Source of the DNA: Alphaproteobacteria bacterium | GTDB taxonomy: Bacteria; Pseudomonadota; Alphaproteobacteria; RF32; CAG-239 | Assembly (NCBI GenBank): GCA_028706255.1 | Contig: JAQWBS010000001.1 | Span: 408,563-472,562, forward strand | Reading direction: 5' to 3' | Length of the DNA: 64,000 nt | In this document: positions 52,402-61,753 of the stretch, one piece after another | How the letters are laid out: every line of letters starts with the position of its first letter | How positions within the stretch are numbered: the stretch's first letter is position 1 | Made by a program: the position numbers and the translations under genes | Notes under the pieces: model-generated | Told to the model about the DNA's origin: nothing | The model's database searches: none | What the model saw: only the letters and a program-made list of their open reading frames with translations

Positions 52402-55400
52402 GTAAAGAAAATTTAACACATTCCGAAAACTATGTCAGAAAAACCAACCGCATTATTCTTGCGGTTGGTGTGATTTCTTTCTTGCTGTTTTTGTTTGGTG
52501 TTTATCTCTTAGTAAATAGTAAAAATACTGGCAATGAATATGAAGAACCAGTCTTTACGGATAATGATGATGTGTTGAATATGGCTGACAATGTAAATCC
52601 TTTGCAGAGTGCAATTGAATTTGGAGAGCCTGAAGATAAAGTTATTCCTTTGACATTAACCCCTAATCCAGTACAAATGGGGCAAGTTGTTTTGGGGACT
52701 GAGGCAAAGAATGTTTTAACCCTTGGTACTAATGGAAAAAATTCGATTAAAATTTTAGCGATTAATTTGGCAGAACCTCCTGCAGATGGATTTGAGTTTA
52801 ACCATACGTGTAATGGGAAAACATTACGAGGCGAGGAGACTTGCCATATTACAATGAGTTGGGTTCCTGTCGTTGCGGGAAATGTTCAAAATAATTTCCT
52901 TATCACTTGGCATGAATCTAATCTTTCTCAAAGTAATGCAAAAGCAGAAAAAGTGCCAGTAGAAGGCAGTGCAATCAGAAAAGAAGATTGCAATTACTGT
53001 GAAACACCTTCTGGTGTTGCTGAGGGGGATAAAAAGGCTCAAAAATTAAGAGCGGTTATTGGTCCCGATGGAAATATCATTGGATATAGCGATGAAGAAG
53101 GTTTTATAAGAGATGATAAAGGCAATATCATTGGGCGAATAAATGAAGCGGGCATGGCAATAGATTCTGAAGGCAATGTCATTGGGGTTGCTGAAAACCG
53201 CCGCGTCGTTTTAGATGAATTTGGAAATGTAATTGGCTATGTTAACCCAGACGGAACGGTTGTTGATCTAAATGGGAACGTCATTGGGCGTGTTTTGCCA
53301 GATGGTACGGTTGTTGATTTAAACGGCAATGTCATCGGGAAAGCTTCTGATGCAGGTTATGTTTATGATAAAGATGGCAACATTATCGGACGTGTTTTGC
53401 CAGATGGCACAGTTGTTGATATGAACGGAAATGTTATTGGACGTTTGAATGAAAAAGGTGAAGTTGTTGATGCTGATGGAAACATTATTGGTTATATAAC
53501 GAAGCCGGGGCGTGTTGCAATTGACAAAGACGGAAAAGTTCTTGGGGTCGTTATGCCAAATGGAGCGGTGGTAGATGCGGAAGGAAGAGTTGTCGGCTAT
53601 TTAGATGAAAATGGCAATATCGTTGATGAACAAAAAATTGGAAAAATAGGACCAACACGCCGTCTTGCCTATGATAAAGACGGAAACGTAATTGGCTATA
53701 TTGATGAGAATGGCAATGTTGTTGATTTCAACGGAAATATCATCGGTAGAATGTTAGAAGACGGCACTTTGGTTGACTTAGAAGGCAATGTCATTGGAAA
53801 AGCTGGGGATTATGTTACTTTGGCGCTTGATGAAAATGGCAATGTGATTGGTTACGTTGGAAAAGACGGAAAAGTCTATGATAAAGATGGCAATGTGATT
53901 GGTTATGTTGGTGAAAATGGCGAAATCTTCAGTAATATTCGACGTAAAGTTGGGTCAATTGTCGACGTGGATTTAATTCCAATTGGTCCTGATGGTAGTG
54001 TTTTAGGTGCTATAAAAAATAATGGCGAAGTGGTTGATACTGCAGGACAAAAAATTGGTAGAATTCTAGCAAGTGGACTTGTCAAAGATATGTCTGGCGC
54101 TAAAATTGTTGGTAAATTAGTCCGTGGTGGTTTGGTTGTTGGATATGGCTGTAAAAATGTTGGCTATTTGGAAAAAGATGGCAGAATTAGAAAAGAGAAT
54201 AAAGAAACCACACATAAAGTTGCGGCGAATGGAATTATCCACGACGGAAATGGCAATTATATTGGCGAAGTTGTCAAATTAGGACGTGTTTTTGATAATA
54301 ATTGTAATTTGCTTGGTGAAGTTGGCAACGATGGCATCGTGAGAAATACGAACGCAGGATATATTGGCTGTGTTAACCCTGACGGAACAGTCTTAAATGA
54401 TAGGGGAGATGTTGTTGGCGGTGTGCTTCGAGAAGGAATTGCACTCTCTTATGACGGTAACTATCTCGGCAAAATTAGCCAAGACGGCATTGTGATGTCT
54501 GACGCTAAATTACCAATTGGCTGTGTGAGTGTTTATGGCGATGTTTTAGGTCGTAATGGAAGCTATATTGGTCGTGTTTTGGAAGAAAAATATGCTTTTG
54601 ACTTAGACGGAAATTTCATCGGCGAAGTTGACGAAGATGGCAGAATTGATATCTCAGGGATTGGTCATGCGAAAATTTTTGCCAATAATTCTTTGGCAGA
54701 TAATAATAATGATATTATTGGTCAGGTGATGCACGAAAAAACAATTATCATGGATTCAACAGGCATCAAAGGAAACCTATTTCCAGATGGCAATATATAT
54801 AGTTACAGCGGAGCTTCGTTGGGAAAAATTCATGGGGATGGGCTAAGTTTTTATAATACTCAGATTGGCGTGCCATTGAAAAGAGGTCAAGTTGTTGACT
54901 TTAGCGGGAAGCTTATCGGTAAAACAAATTATGACGGACGTGTGATTAATCGATTTGGAGAATATATCGGAGATATTGATGCTAAAGGCAGATTAATAAC
55001 TTCAAAAGGCGAATATCGTGGAGATGTCTTAAAACGTGGCGTAGCGATAGGATATGACGGTTCTTATATTGGTTATGTTCTAGCAGACGGACAAGTCATT
55101 AACTTAGACGGGAATAAAGAAGGAAGCGTGACTTCAGATGATAAGGTCTTAAGCAATCGAGGTGAAATTATTGGAGAAGTCATTCAGGAAGATATTTTAA
55201 CAGATATCTGGGGAAATTATAAAGGCAGAATGAACTCTTTAGGCGATGTGATTGATTTGAAGAATGATATCATTACAGCAATTCTCCCAGGGGCTTCAAC
55301 AGATAAAGGCTTGAGCATTTTGAAAAGAGGGGTTGTTGGTGATTTTGGCGGTAACATCATTGGCTATGTTTTGCCTGACGGTAGTGTTGCAGACACCAAT

Positions 55401-55814
55401 AATGTTAAAATAGGACGTGTTTTGCCAGATGGAAATGTTATCAGTAATTCAGGAAAACTTGCTGGTGAACTTCTTGATGGAGATATCGTCATTGATAATG
55501 CCGATAAATTTGCGGGTTATGTCAGATTTGATGGAAAAGTTGTTGGACTTGATGGAAAAGCTGTTGGAAGTTTAATTTCTGGAGGTTTAGCAGTTGGAAA
55601 TAATGAAACGATATTAGGTAAGGTTTATAAAATCGGTGCAACGATTTTAGGAAATGATGGAAGATATATCGGACGCCTTGCTGCAAATGGCACAGTTGTC
55701 GATATGAAAGGTAAAAACATTGGATATCTAAAAAACAATGGTTCATTTGTTGATTTAGATAAAAAAGTTTCAGGTTATGCCTTGCAAGAAGTGGCTAAAA
55801 ATCGGAGGAATTAA
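52398..55814 (+). CDS. Giant VirB10-like inner-membrane protein with ASH-like domain and DG repeats
   Basis: The 1138-residue protein starts at ATG 52398, overlapping the VirB9 stop by 4 bp. Order: short cytoplasmic start; membrane helix (about 18-40), as in VirB10; ASH/Ig-like domain (about 80-195; PLTLTPNPVQMGQVVLGTEAK with the T-C-N-G-K...CHITMSWVP cysteines); then from about 215 to the end a run of roughly 20-residue repeats of the form DGTVVDLNGNVIGRVLP. I see about 40 units, decaying towards the end. It has no VirB10 beta-barrel; that lies on the next gene. I infer it supplies the inner-membrane part of a two-protein scaffold. Confidence 0.75.
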   Translation: MSKENLTHSENYVRKTNRIILAVGVISFLLFLFGVYLLVNSKNTGNEYEEPVFTDNDDVLNMADNVNPLQSAIEFGEPEDKVIPLTLTPNPVQMGQVVLGTEAKNVLTLGTNGKNSIKILAINLAEPPADGFEFNHTCNGKTLRGEETCHITMSWVPVVAGNVQNNFLITWHESNLSQSNAKAEKVPVEGSAIRKEDCNYCETPSGVAEGDKKAQKLRAVIGPDGNIIGYSDEEGFIRDDKGNIIGRINEAGMAIDSEGNVIGVAENRRVVLDEFGNVIGYVNPDGTVVDLNGNVIGRVLPDGTVVDLNGNVIGKASDAGYVYDKDGNIIGRVLPDGTVVDMNGNVIGRLNEKGEVVDADGNIIGYITKPGRVAIDKDGKVLGVVMPNGAVVDAEGRVVGYLDENGNIVDEQKIGKIGPTRRLAYDKDGNVIGYIDENGNVVDFNGNIIGRMLEDGTLVDLEGNVIGKAGDYVTLALDENGNVIGYVGKDGKVYDKDGNVIGYVGENGEIFSNIRRKVGSIVDVDLIPIGPDGSVLGAIKNNGEVVDTAGQKIGRILASGLVKDMSGAKIVGKLVRGGLVVGYGCKNVGYLEKDGRIRKENKETTHKVAANGIIHDGNGNYIGEVVKLGRVFDNNCNLLGEVGNDGIVRNTNAGYIGCVNPDGTVLNDRGDVVGGVLREGIALSYDGNYLGKISQDGIVMSDAKLPIGCVSVYGDVLGRNGSYIGRVLEEKYAFDLDGNFIGEVDEDGRIDISGIGHAKIFANNSLADNNNDIIGQVMHEKTIIMDSTGIKGNLFPDGNIYSYSGASLGKIHGDGLSFYNTQIGVPLKRGQVVDFSGKLIGKTNYDGRVINRFGEYIGDIDAKGRLITSKGEYRGDVLKRGVAIGYDGSYIGYVLADGQVINLDGNKEGSVTSDDKVLSNRGEIIGEVIQEDILTDIWGNYKGRMNSLGDVIDLKNDIITAILPGASTDKGLSILKRGVVGDFGGNIIGYVLPDGSVADTNNVKIGRVLPDGNVISNSGKLAGELLDGDIVIDNADKFAGYVRFDGKVVGLDGKAVGSLISGGLAVGNNETILGKVYKIGATILGNDGRYIGRLAANGTVVDMKGKNIGYLKNNGSFVDLDKKVSGYALQEVAKNRRN
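53050..55780 (+). repeat. DG-x-VVD-x-x-GN-x-IG tandem repeats, first array
   Basis: This is a coding repeat array inside the first VirB10-like gene. The core unit is about 20-21 residues with two short strands per unit. The best-conserved units lie between 53230 and 53930; later units are more divergent. Confidence 0.85.
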
Positions 55815-55819
55815 CGTTG
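55804..55819 (+). promoter_or_regulatory. Ribosome site and TTG start of the second VirB10-like gene
   Basis: GGAGG (55804-55808) lies 8 nt before TTG 55817, only 2 bp after the previous stop. No ATG is nearby until codon 16, and the TTG precedes an intact signal peptide. Confidence 0.75.
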
Positions 55820-58800
55820 AAAAAGCACTCTAAAACATTAACTCGTCTTTCACATAAATTCACTATGTTTTTATGTGTATTGACAGGTGTCTTTGTTCTT
55901 TCGACAAAAGGTCTTGCCGCTCAAGAAATTACGGCAATAGATTTTAATGGTGACTTAATCGGTAAGGTCATTCCAGATGGTAAGGTTGTGAATTTTGACA
56001 ATCAATTAATTGGAAATATCAATGCAGATAGTTTGATTGTTGGGTTTAAAGGTGAGCTTTTAGGTGGAATTATCCCACAAGGAATTGCAATTGGCAACGA
56101 TAATAAGTTTTTAGGAAAAGTGAGCAATGATGGAACAGTTCGTCTTGCTTCTGGTAAAATTATTGGTAAAGTTTTGCCAAATGGACTAGTTGTCGACGAA
56201 ATCTACGATGTCATTGGGGCTGTTCTTTTCCCAGGGTTGATTTATTCAAATTATGGTGAAACAGTGGGACGCTTAACTGGTGATGGTAGTTACACAAATT
56301 TGCAGGGGCAAAAGATTGGTTTTGTTTCTTCAGATGGCTATGCTTATCGCCAAGTTGGCAATGAATATGTTTTAGATGGCAAGCTCATCTCTTCAAAAAT
56401 GGTCATTTCAGATCAAGGAAAGTTTATTGGAAGTTTGGCTCCAGGGGGAGATGTAACAGACTTTGAGGCAAATATTATTGGTCGAATCAGAGCCAATGGT
56501 TATGTTTATGATGCCAATAATCGCGTCATAGGTCGTGTTGTTTCAACAGGATTTGCGGTTGGGAATGACGGAAAATATCTAGGATTCATCACTTATAACG
56601 GTGAAGTCATTTTGAATGAAAAAGTGGTTGGTAGATTGCTTGCGAATGATGATATTGTCAATGTTGAAGGCAGTGTCGTTGGTAAAAGAATTGATTTTTC
56701 AGCAACGTTCTCAAATGAAAAAGGAAAATATATTGGTCGTCTTATCCCAAATGGTGAAATTGTTAAAGCCAAAGAAGTTGTTGGAAAATTAGGGGTTGGC
56801 AATGCTGTTTTCAACGAAGAAAGAATTTTAGGACATGAAGTTAAAACGGGACCTGTGTTTGATTATAAGGGAAGTCTTATTGGTCATGCGCTAAGAAATT
56901 CTGCGGTAATCTCCGTTTTAGGAACACCTTTGGGAAATATGAAAGCCGATATGGCATATGATAAAAGTGGAAGATTTATTGGAAAAATATCTCAGACAAA
57001 ACTTGTTATGGGGCTAGATAATACCATTCAAGGATTGACAAATATTGATATGACCATTGGACGAGAAGAAGAAAAGAAAAGCGTTTCTCCTTTCGGATAT
57101 GTCTTTTCAGCAGAAGGTGTTTTAGAAGGATTTGCAGTTAAACCTGCGCCAATATATAATTTATATGGCATTAAAGCAGCAGATTTGTCATTGAATGGAC
57201 AGATTGAGAATCAGGGAAATGCCTACACAGGCAAGATAACAACTTCTGGCATTCATATTGACGAAAGAAACCGTGTGCTTGGTGCTTTTATAAACCCTAA
57301 GCTTGTCGTGGATAAGGCAGAAGAATCTTTATATCTCTCAGCATCAAATTTGGTTTATAATCTGAAGCAAAAAATTGTTGGAAAAATTACACCAAACAAT
57401 AATATCATTGAAGCCTCTGCTGAAGGCTCAACAAACTTAATGCCAAAAATTGGACAGGCTTATCCTCACTCAATTGTATTGAATGTGACAGGAAATCTTG
57501 TTGGCTATGGTTCTGGAGAAAGAGTAAAAAATTCGGCAGATTCAAATATTGGAAAACTTATCGAAAGAGGCATTGCCATTGATAATAAGGGTGCTTTCTT
57601 GGGTGAACTTGCATCATATGAAACTGTTGTTGATAATGCTTGCGCATTTATCGGAATTGTGACACCTCGTGGTGAAGTTAAAAATTATCGAGATACATAT
57701 ATTGGTAGACCACTTTTAAATGGAGAGGTCATTTCAGATAGTGGTGCAGTATTAGGACATGTGGTTAAGGCACTTCCAGTTATCGGAAATGCTGGAAATG
57801 TACTTGGTATTACGTCTGTTGATGGAAAAGTGATTAATTATAATAATGATAATTTGGGTTGTGTTGATGTTTATGGACGTTTGATGAATGTTGACGGATC
57901 AATTGTTGGGAGAACAGTTATTAATGCGCCTGCAATTGATTTTGAAGGTGTAATCATCGGGCAAACAAACATAACTGGTGCAGTCATTAGTGATGAGAGT
58001 AAAACACTGGGTTATATGCAAGTTGATGAAAGCGTAAACTCTGGCACAGGAATTCCTCTCGGAACACTTTTTAAATATAAATATGCCTTTGATAATGGCA
58101 ACAAGTTTATCGGAATTGTCAATGAAGAAGCAAGAGTGATTGGCTTTGACAAAAAAGAAATTGGATATGTTGATTTTTACGGCTATGTTAATAGCGGACG
58201 TGAAAAAATAGGATATGCTTTATATGATTTATATGTTCATGGAGAAGAAGATTCACTCCAAGGATATATTGCAGCAGATGGAAATGTTTTAGCTTTTAGC
58301 GGGGCGAACATTGGGAAGTTAGATAAAGGCTTTGTGCTAGATAAATCAGGAAAAGTTATTGCTAGAGGAAGTAGAGATTATAATATTCGTAATGATAAAT
58401 ATTATGTTTTAGGATACCTCAATTTTAATGGTGACGTCATTGCCAATAGTGGGGAACTCGCTGGAAAAATTGAGCTTAAAGAAGGCAATATTTACAATGC
58501 TGAAGAGCAATATATTGCGAAGGCTTATCCATTACAATATTACAACAACGTTGCCACTGCTAAGCCTGTTTATGGTGAAAATGGTGAAATTATTGGTTAT
58601 GCCAAAGATGACGGTAGTGTGGTTGATGAAGATGGAAAACTCATTGCTTTGCTCAATGATGATGGGTTTGCAATTTCTGCAAATGGCGACATCATCGGCG
58701 GAACAGGAACAGATTGGTTCACAAAATCAACTCAAAGAAAAGTCAAAAAATATGATGTGCCAGAAGTTGGGGTGAGCGGGGAAATGACGGAACAGGCTCG

Positions 58801-60235
58801 CAAGTCTATGTCAATTGCTTTAACAACAGATGGCGAATATTTGGGAAGAATTGGAGATGACGGACAAGTTACCGACGATTCTGGTAAAGTATTAGGCAGA
58901 AAAATGCCTGATGGATTGATTATAGATGATGGTGGTAATCTTATTGGTCTTGAAGAAACGGCTCAACCAGATACAAACGGAATTTTCATTCCAACAGGAA
59001 CTTTTGGACAAGGTTCAGCTTATGGCGTTGGGGCTGGGGCAGGTGGAAACTTAGGCCCTGGAGGCGGTTATGGTCCTGGGGAAAGATATGACCCACAAAG
59101 ATCAGCTGCTTTGAATGAAGCACAAAATCAACGTCGTCAAAATATTTCAGTCGGAAAAATCAGCACCAGTGTTAAAACGTCAAATTTTGATGGAATGCAA
59201 AAAAACTGGGATGAACAAGGCATTCAAAAAGCAATTTCTTCTTGGCGAGTTGACCTGAGTGAGATGATTCTTTCAGACAAACCAATTCCAGCGGTCATTG
59301 CGCGTTCAATTGATAGTAATAATCCAACACCAGTAACGGCATATGTTGAAAGAAACGTCTATTCAGAAGTTGGAAGAAATATTATCATTCCTGCTGGAAG
59401 TCGTGTTATGGGAACGCTTGGTGGCTTAACAGCAACCACAGAAGATACCTCTCAATCAGCTAAGGTTTCAATTACGTGGGAAAGACTCATTCGTCCAGAT
59501 GGCTCAATTTTCGTGTTCCAAGGGCTTACGGGAGATGCGCAAGGTCGTGGGGGTGCTTTGGGATATTTGGATCAACAGTTATTCAAAAAATATACGCTTC
59601 CTGTGATGACAACAATGCTTAGTTCTGGGTTGACTTATATGATGGCAACGGATGATTCTGGTTCGAATGTTGAAAGTTCAAGACAGCAGGCAGCAAATGA
59701 TGCTCGACAAAACTTTGAAAATTCTATGAATTCAATTTTCCAACAAATTTTGCAAGATAAAACGAATATTAGACCTTTAACTTATGTCCCTGCTGGTACA
59801 AGAATTATCATTTATCCTAATGTGGACTTATGGTTAAGAACCCCTGAAAGAGATGAGTTGGAAGCTAATGCTCAATTGAATAAGAAAGATGTCTTGATCG
59901 ATGACCAACAGAAAGTTCGTGAGAGTAGGGAAGTTGAGTTAAGAAAGAAAATTAACCCATCAGGAAACACGGGTGGTGGTGGCGCCGACAGTTCATCTGT
60001 TGTTTATGCACCTGACCAAGATGGTGTTTCTGAAGCAACAGGTGACGCTCTGCTGATTTCTGATAGAAAGATTGTTGAAGATAGAAAGAAAATGGATGCA
60101 AGCAAAAAAGCAGCTAAGCAAAACACAAGTGTTGGCACACCGCCTCCACCTCCGCCATCTTCAGCATCGTCAGCCAGTAGCTCAAGCAAAGAAACAACGA
60201 CGACGACAACAAATAGTATTCCGCAGTTGTTCTAG
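55817..60235 (+). CDS. Giant VirB10/TrbI-like protein with signal peptide and DG repeats
   Basis: The 1472-residue product starts at TTG 55817. Signal peptide (about 1-35, GLAAQE). Repeats of the same DG-x-VVD...IG type run from about 38 to 1045, often more divergent than in the preceding gene. A Gly-rich stretch follows (about 1050-1090). The VirB10/TrbI C-terminal domain (about 1100-1355) has KTSNFDGMQKNWDEQGIQ, PIPAVIARSID, GSRVMGTLGGLT, SITWERLIRPDGS and TYVPAGTRIIIYPNVDLWL. A Pro/Ser/Thr-rich tail ends it. It would sit in the outer-membrane complex with VirB9/VirB7. The normal VirB10 anchor is missing here but present on the preceding gene. Confidence 0.8.
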   Translation: MKKHSKTLTRLSHKFTMFLCVLTGVFVLSTKGLAAQEITAIDFNGDLIGKVIPDGKVVNFDNQLIGNINADSLIVGFKGELLGGIIPQGIAIGNDNKFLGKVSNDGTVRLASGKIIGKVLPNGLVVDEIYDVIGAVLFPGLIYSNYGETVGRLTGDGSYTNLQGQKIGFVSSDGYAYRQVGNEYVLDGKLISSKMVISDQGKFIGSLAPGGDVTDFEANIIGRIRANGYVYDANNRVIGRVVSTGFAVGNDGKYLGFITYNGEVILNEKVVGRLLANDDIVNVEGSVVGKRIDFSATFSNEKGKYIGRLIPNGEIVKAKEVVGKLGVGNAVFNEERILGHEVKTGPVFDYKGSLIGHALRNSAVISVLGTPLGNMKADMAYDKSGRFIGKISQTKLVMGLDNTIQGLTNIDMTIGREEEKKSVSPFGYVFSAEGVLEGFAVKPAPIYNLYGIKAADLSLNGQIENQGNAYTGKITTSGIHIDERNRVLGAFINPKLVVDKAEESLYLSASNLVYNLKQKIVGKITPNNNIIEASAEGSTNLMPKIGQAYPHSIVLNVTGNLVGYGSGERVKNSADSNIGKLIERGIAIDNKGAFLGELASYETVVDNACAFIGIVTPRGEVKNYRDTYIGRPLLNGEVISDSGAVLGHVVKALPVIGNAGNVLGITSVDGKVINYNNDNLGCVDVYGRLMNVDGSIVGRTVINAPAIDFEGVIIGQTNITGAVISDESKTLGYMQVDESVNSGTGIPLGTLFKYKYAFDNGNKFIGIVNEEARVIGFDKKEIGYVDFYGYVNSGREKIGYALYDLYVHGEEDSLQGYIAADGNVLAFSGANIGKLDKGFVLDKSGKVIARGSRDYNIRNDKYYVLGYLNFNGDVIANSGELAGKIELKEGNIYNAEEQYIAKAYPLQYYNNVATAKPVYGENGEIIGYAKDDGSVVDEDGKLIALLNDDGFAISANGDIIGGTGTDWFTKSTQRKVKKYDVPEVGVSGEMTEQARKSMSIALTTDGEYLGRIGDDGQVTDDSGKVLGRKMPDGLIIDDGGNLIGLEETAQPDTNGIFIPTGTFGQGSAYGVGAGAGGNLGPGGGYGPGERYDPQRSAALNEAQNQRRQNISVGKISTSVKTSNFDGMQKNWDEQGIQKAISSWRVDLSEMILSDKPIPAVIARSIDSNNPTPVTAYVERNVYSEVGRNIIIPAGSRVMGTLGGLTATTEDTSQSAKVSITWERLIRPDGSIFVFQGLTGDAQGRGGALGYLDQQLFKKYTLPVMTTMLSSGLTYMMATDDSGSNVESSRQQAANDARQNFENSMNSIFQQILQDKTNIRPLTYVPAGTRIIIYPNVDLWLRTPERDELEANAQLNKKDVLIDDQQKVRESREVELRKKINPSGNTGGGGADSSSVVYAPDQDGVSEATGDALLISDRKIVEDRKKMDASKKAAKQNTSVGTPPPPPPSSASSASSSSKETTTTTTNSIPQLF
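55930..58960 (+). repeat. DG-x-VVD-x-x-GN-x-IG tandem repeats, second array
   Basis: This is a coding repeat array of the second VirB10-like gene. It starts right after the signal peptide (DFNGDLIGKVIPDGKVVNFDN) and continues to about residue 1045. Units vary more here, with some insertions, but the spacing of IG and D-G pairs is still seen. Confidence 0.8.
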
Positions 60236-60247
60236 GGGAGAGGGAAA

Positions 60248-61216
60248 ATGTCTTTTAAGGTGCTAGAATCAGTTTTGCGACCGCTTGCTTATTGGTATAA
60301 CCAAGATAATATCGAGGAAATTGCAATTAATCGCTCGAAGCAAGTTTGGTTGCGTCTGCGTGGGAAGAGGGCATATCCATGGGTGATGTATAAAGATGAA
60401 AAATTGACCAAAGAATATTTGACTGATTTGCTTTATCTGATTGCAAACACTTATGAAATTCCTTTTGACCCCGTTGAAGGGACACCGTTGGTTTATGCTG
60501 CAATTCCAGGGGAACATCGTTTTTCAGGAATCGCAGGAAAGAACGTGATGTATGATGAAGAAGACCTTACGGGTGGCGTTGCTTTAGCAATTCGTGTGCA
60601 TAGTGATGATGTGGCATTTGGGCTGCAAGATTATGGCTTAAAACAAGGTCAGGGATTGCATAATATCAATCCAATTAAAGATTTGAAAGACCCTGAAGAC
60701 CCATATGAGCGATTGCTTCTTAGTATTAAGAGAGGCGACCACATTTTGGTTTCAGGTGCAACCTCGACAGGTAAGACGACGTTCTTGAATAATCTTTTGA
60801 AAATTTTAGATATCAATAAACGAATTATCACCATTGAGGATACGAGAGAGTTGATTGTGCCACACAAGAACAGAGTTCACGTCGTGCTTTCCCGTACGGA
60901 ACAAACCAACCAACTAAATTATAGTAAAATCATTGACTTGGTTGTGCGTTTCACACCAGATGCCATCATCGGCGGTGAAATTTCAACAGGAAACGCAGGC
61001 GCACTTTGGGAGCTTATGGGTTCAGGTCATGATAACTGCTTAGCAACAATCCACGCAGAAAGCTCAGAAGCCGCTTATAAAGCGTTTGTCGACAGAATTT
61101 TACACACCTATCCGACCATTGATAGAACGAAAACAATGGCAGAAATGCGTCAGAAACTTCGAGTGGTTCAAATCAATCGTGATGGTAACCTCAGAGCAGT
61201 TACAGAAGTGACCTAA
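60248..61216 (+). CDS. virB11: VirB11-family ATPase
   Basis: The 322-residue protein has an N-terminal domain (about 1-140; EEIAINRSKQVWLRLRGK), then the RecA-like domain with Walker A GATSTGKTTF (about 169-178), Asp box ITIEDTRELIVPHKNRVH, Walker B-equivalent PDAIIGGEISTGNAGALWELMGSGHDNCLATIHAES with the His box. VirB11 hexamers drive transfer with VirB4. It follows the VirB10-like gene by 12 bp with GGGGAGAGGG as ribosome site. Last gene of the plus-strand operon; converges with the next gene, overlapping by 4 bp. Confidence 0.92.
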   Translation: MSFKVLESVLRPLAYWYNQDNIEEIAINRSKQVWLRLRGKRAYPWVMYKDEKLTKEYLTDLLYLIANTYEIPFDPVEGTPLVYAAIPGEHRFSGIAGKNVMYDEEDLTGGVALAIRVHSDDVAFGLQDYGLKQGQGLHNINPIKDLKDPEDPYERLLLSIKRGDHILVSGATSTGKTTFLNNLLKILDINKRIITIEDTRELIVPHKNRVHVVLSRTEQTNQLNYSKIIDLVVRFTPDAIIGGEISTGNAGALWELMGSGHDNCLATIHAESSEAAYKAFVDRILHTYPTIDRTKTMAEMRQKLRVVQINRDGNLRAVTEVT

Positions 61217-61728
61217 AGGAGGTTGCTTAAAGTTAGAAATTCTAGAATATGATGAGCCGTTTCTTCAGGAGATTGCTCATCATTTTTGATGAGAAAATCA
61301 GTTTCTTTAGGCTGGTGATAGTTTTGCTCATACATCTCTTTAATTCTGTTAATTTCCCACGTGTTTAATTCTCTTGTGCCTCTGTTTTTAAGACAGGTTT
61401 CAAGGGTTGGGGAAAGGGTGATATAGCAAATCTTAGCCTGAGTATCGGCAAGTTTTTGCCATCGGTCATAATTACTTTTTACTAAAGGATAAGCAAAAAT
61501 AATAACATCATAAGTTTTGCTCTGTTTTAGGTCTTCTATCTTACTATCGAGCCTATTTAAGCGTTCTAAAATACCTTCATGAAAAGAAAGGTTTTTAAAT
61601 ACCACTTCATCTTCTGAAATGAGTTCATCTACTTCAATAAAAAGAGCATTAGGAATTTTTGTTTGCAAAATTTTAGAAACAGTAGACTTACCGGAATTTA
61701 TCGTTCCGTTTATGTTCAAAATAAGCAT
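61213..61728 (-). CDS. P-loop kinase-like protein
   Basis: The 171-residue cytoplasmic protein has Walker A NGTINSGKSTV (about 7-17) and VIIFAYPLVKSNYDRW as Walker B-like strand, plus NRGTRELNTWEINRIKEMYEQNYH with basic lid residues, like shikimate or nucleoside kinases. The substrate is not known. It is the last gene of the minus-strand unit from beyond 64000, 25 bp after the single-TM protein gene, and its role in secretion, if any, is not evident. Confidence 0.65.
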   Translation of the reverse strand: MLILNINGTINSGKSTVSKILQTKIPNALFIEVDELISEDEVVFKNLSFHEGILERLNRLDSKIEDLKQSKTYDVIIFAYPLVKSNYDRWQKLADTQAKICYITLSPTLETCLKNRGTRELNTWEINRIKEMYEQNYHQPKETDFLIKNDEQSPEETAHHILEFLTLSNLL

Positions 61729-61753
61729 TATCTGTCCTTTTTAAGAGAAGATA

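Noticed and set aside
52398..60235. The two VirB10-like ORFs as one frameshifted gene
   Set aside because: The second has a ribosome site, a TTG start and an intact signal peptide, so a true gene boundary is more likely than an error.
35095..61216. Assignment of the locus to a Dot/Icm (type IVB) secretion system
   Set aside because: The repeat-rich VirB10-like proteins recall DotG, but VirB2, VirB3, VirB4, two VirB8, VirB9 and VirB11 fit the VirB class better, and no DotA, IcmX or DotL is seen.
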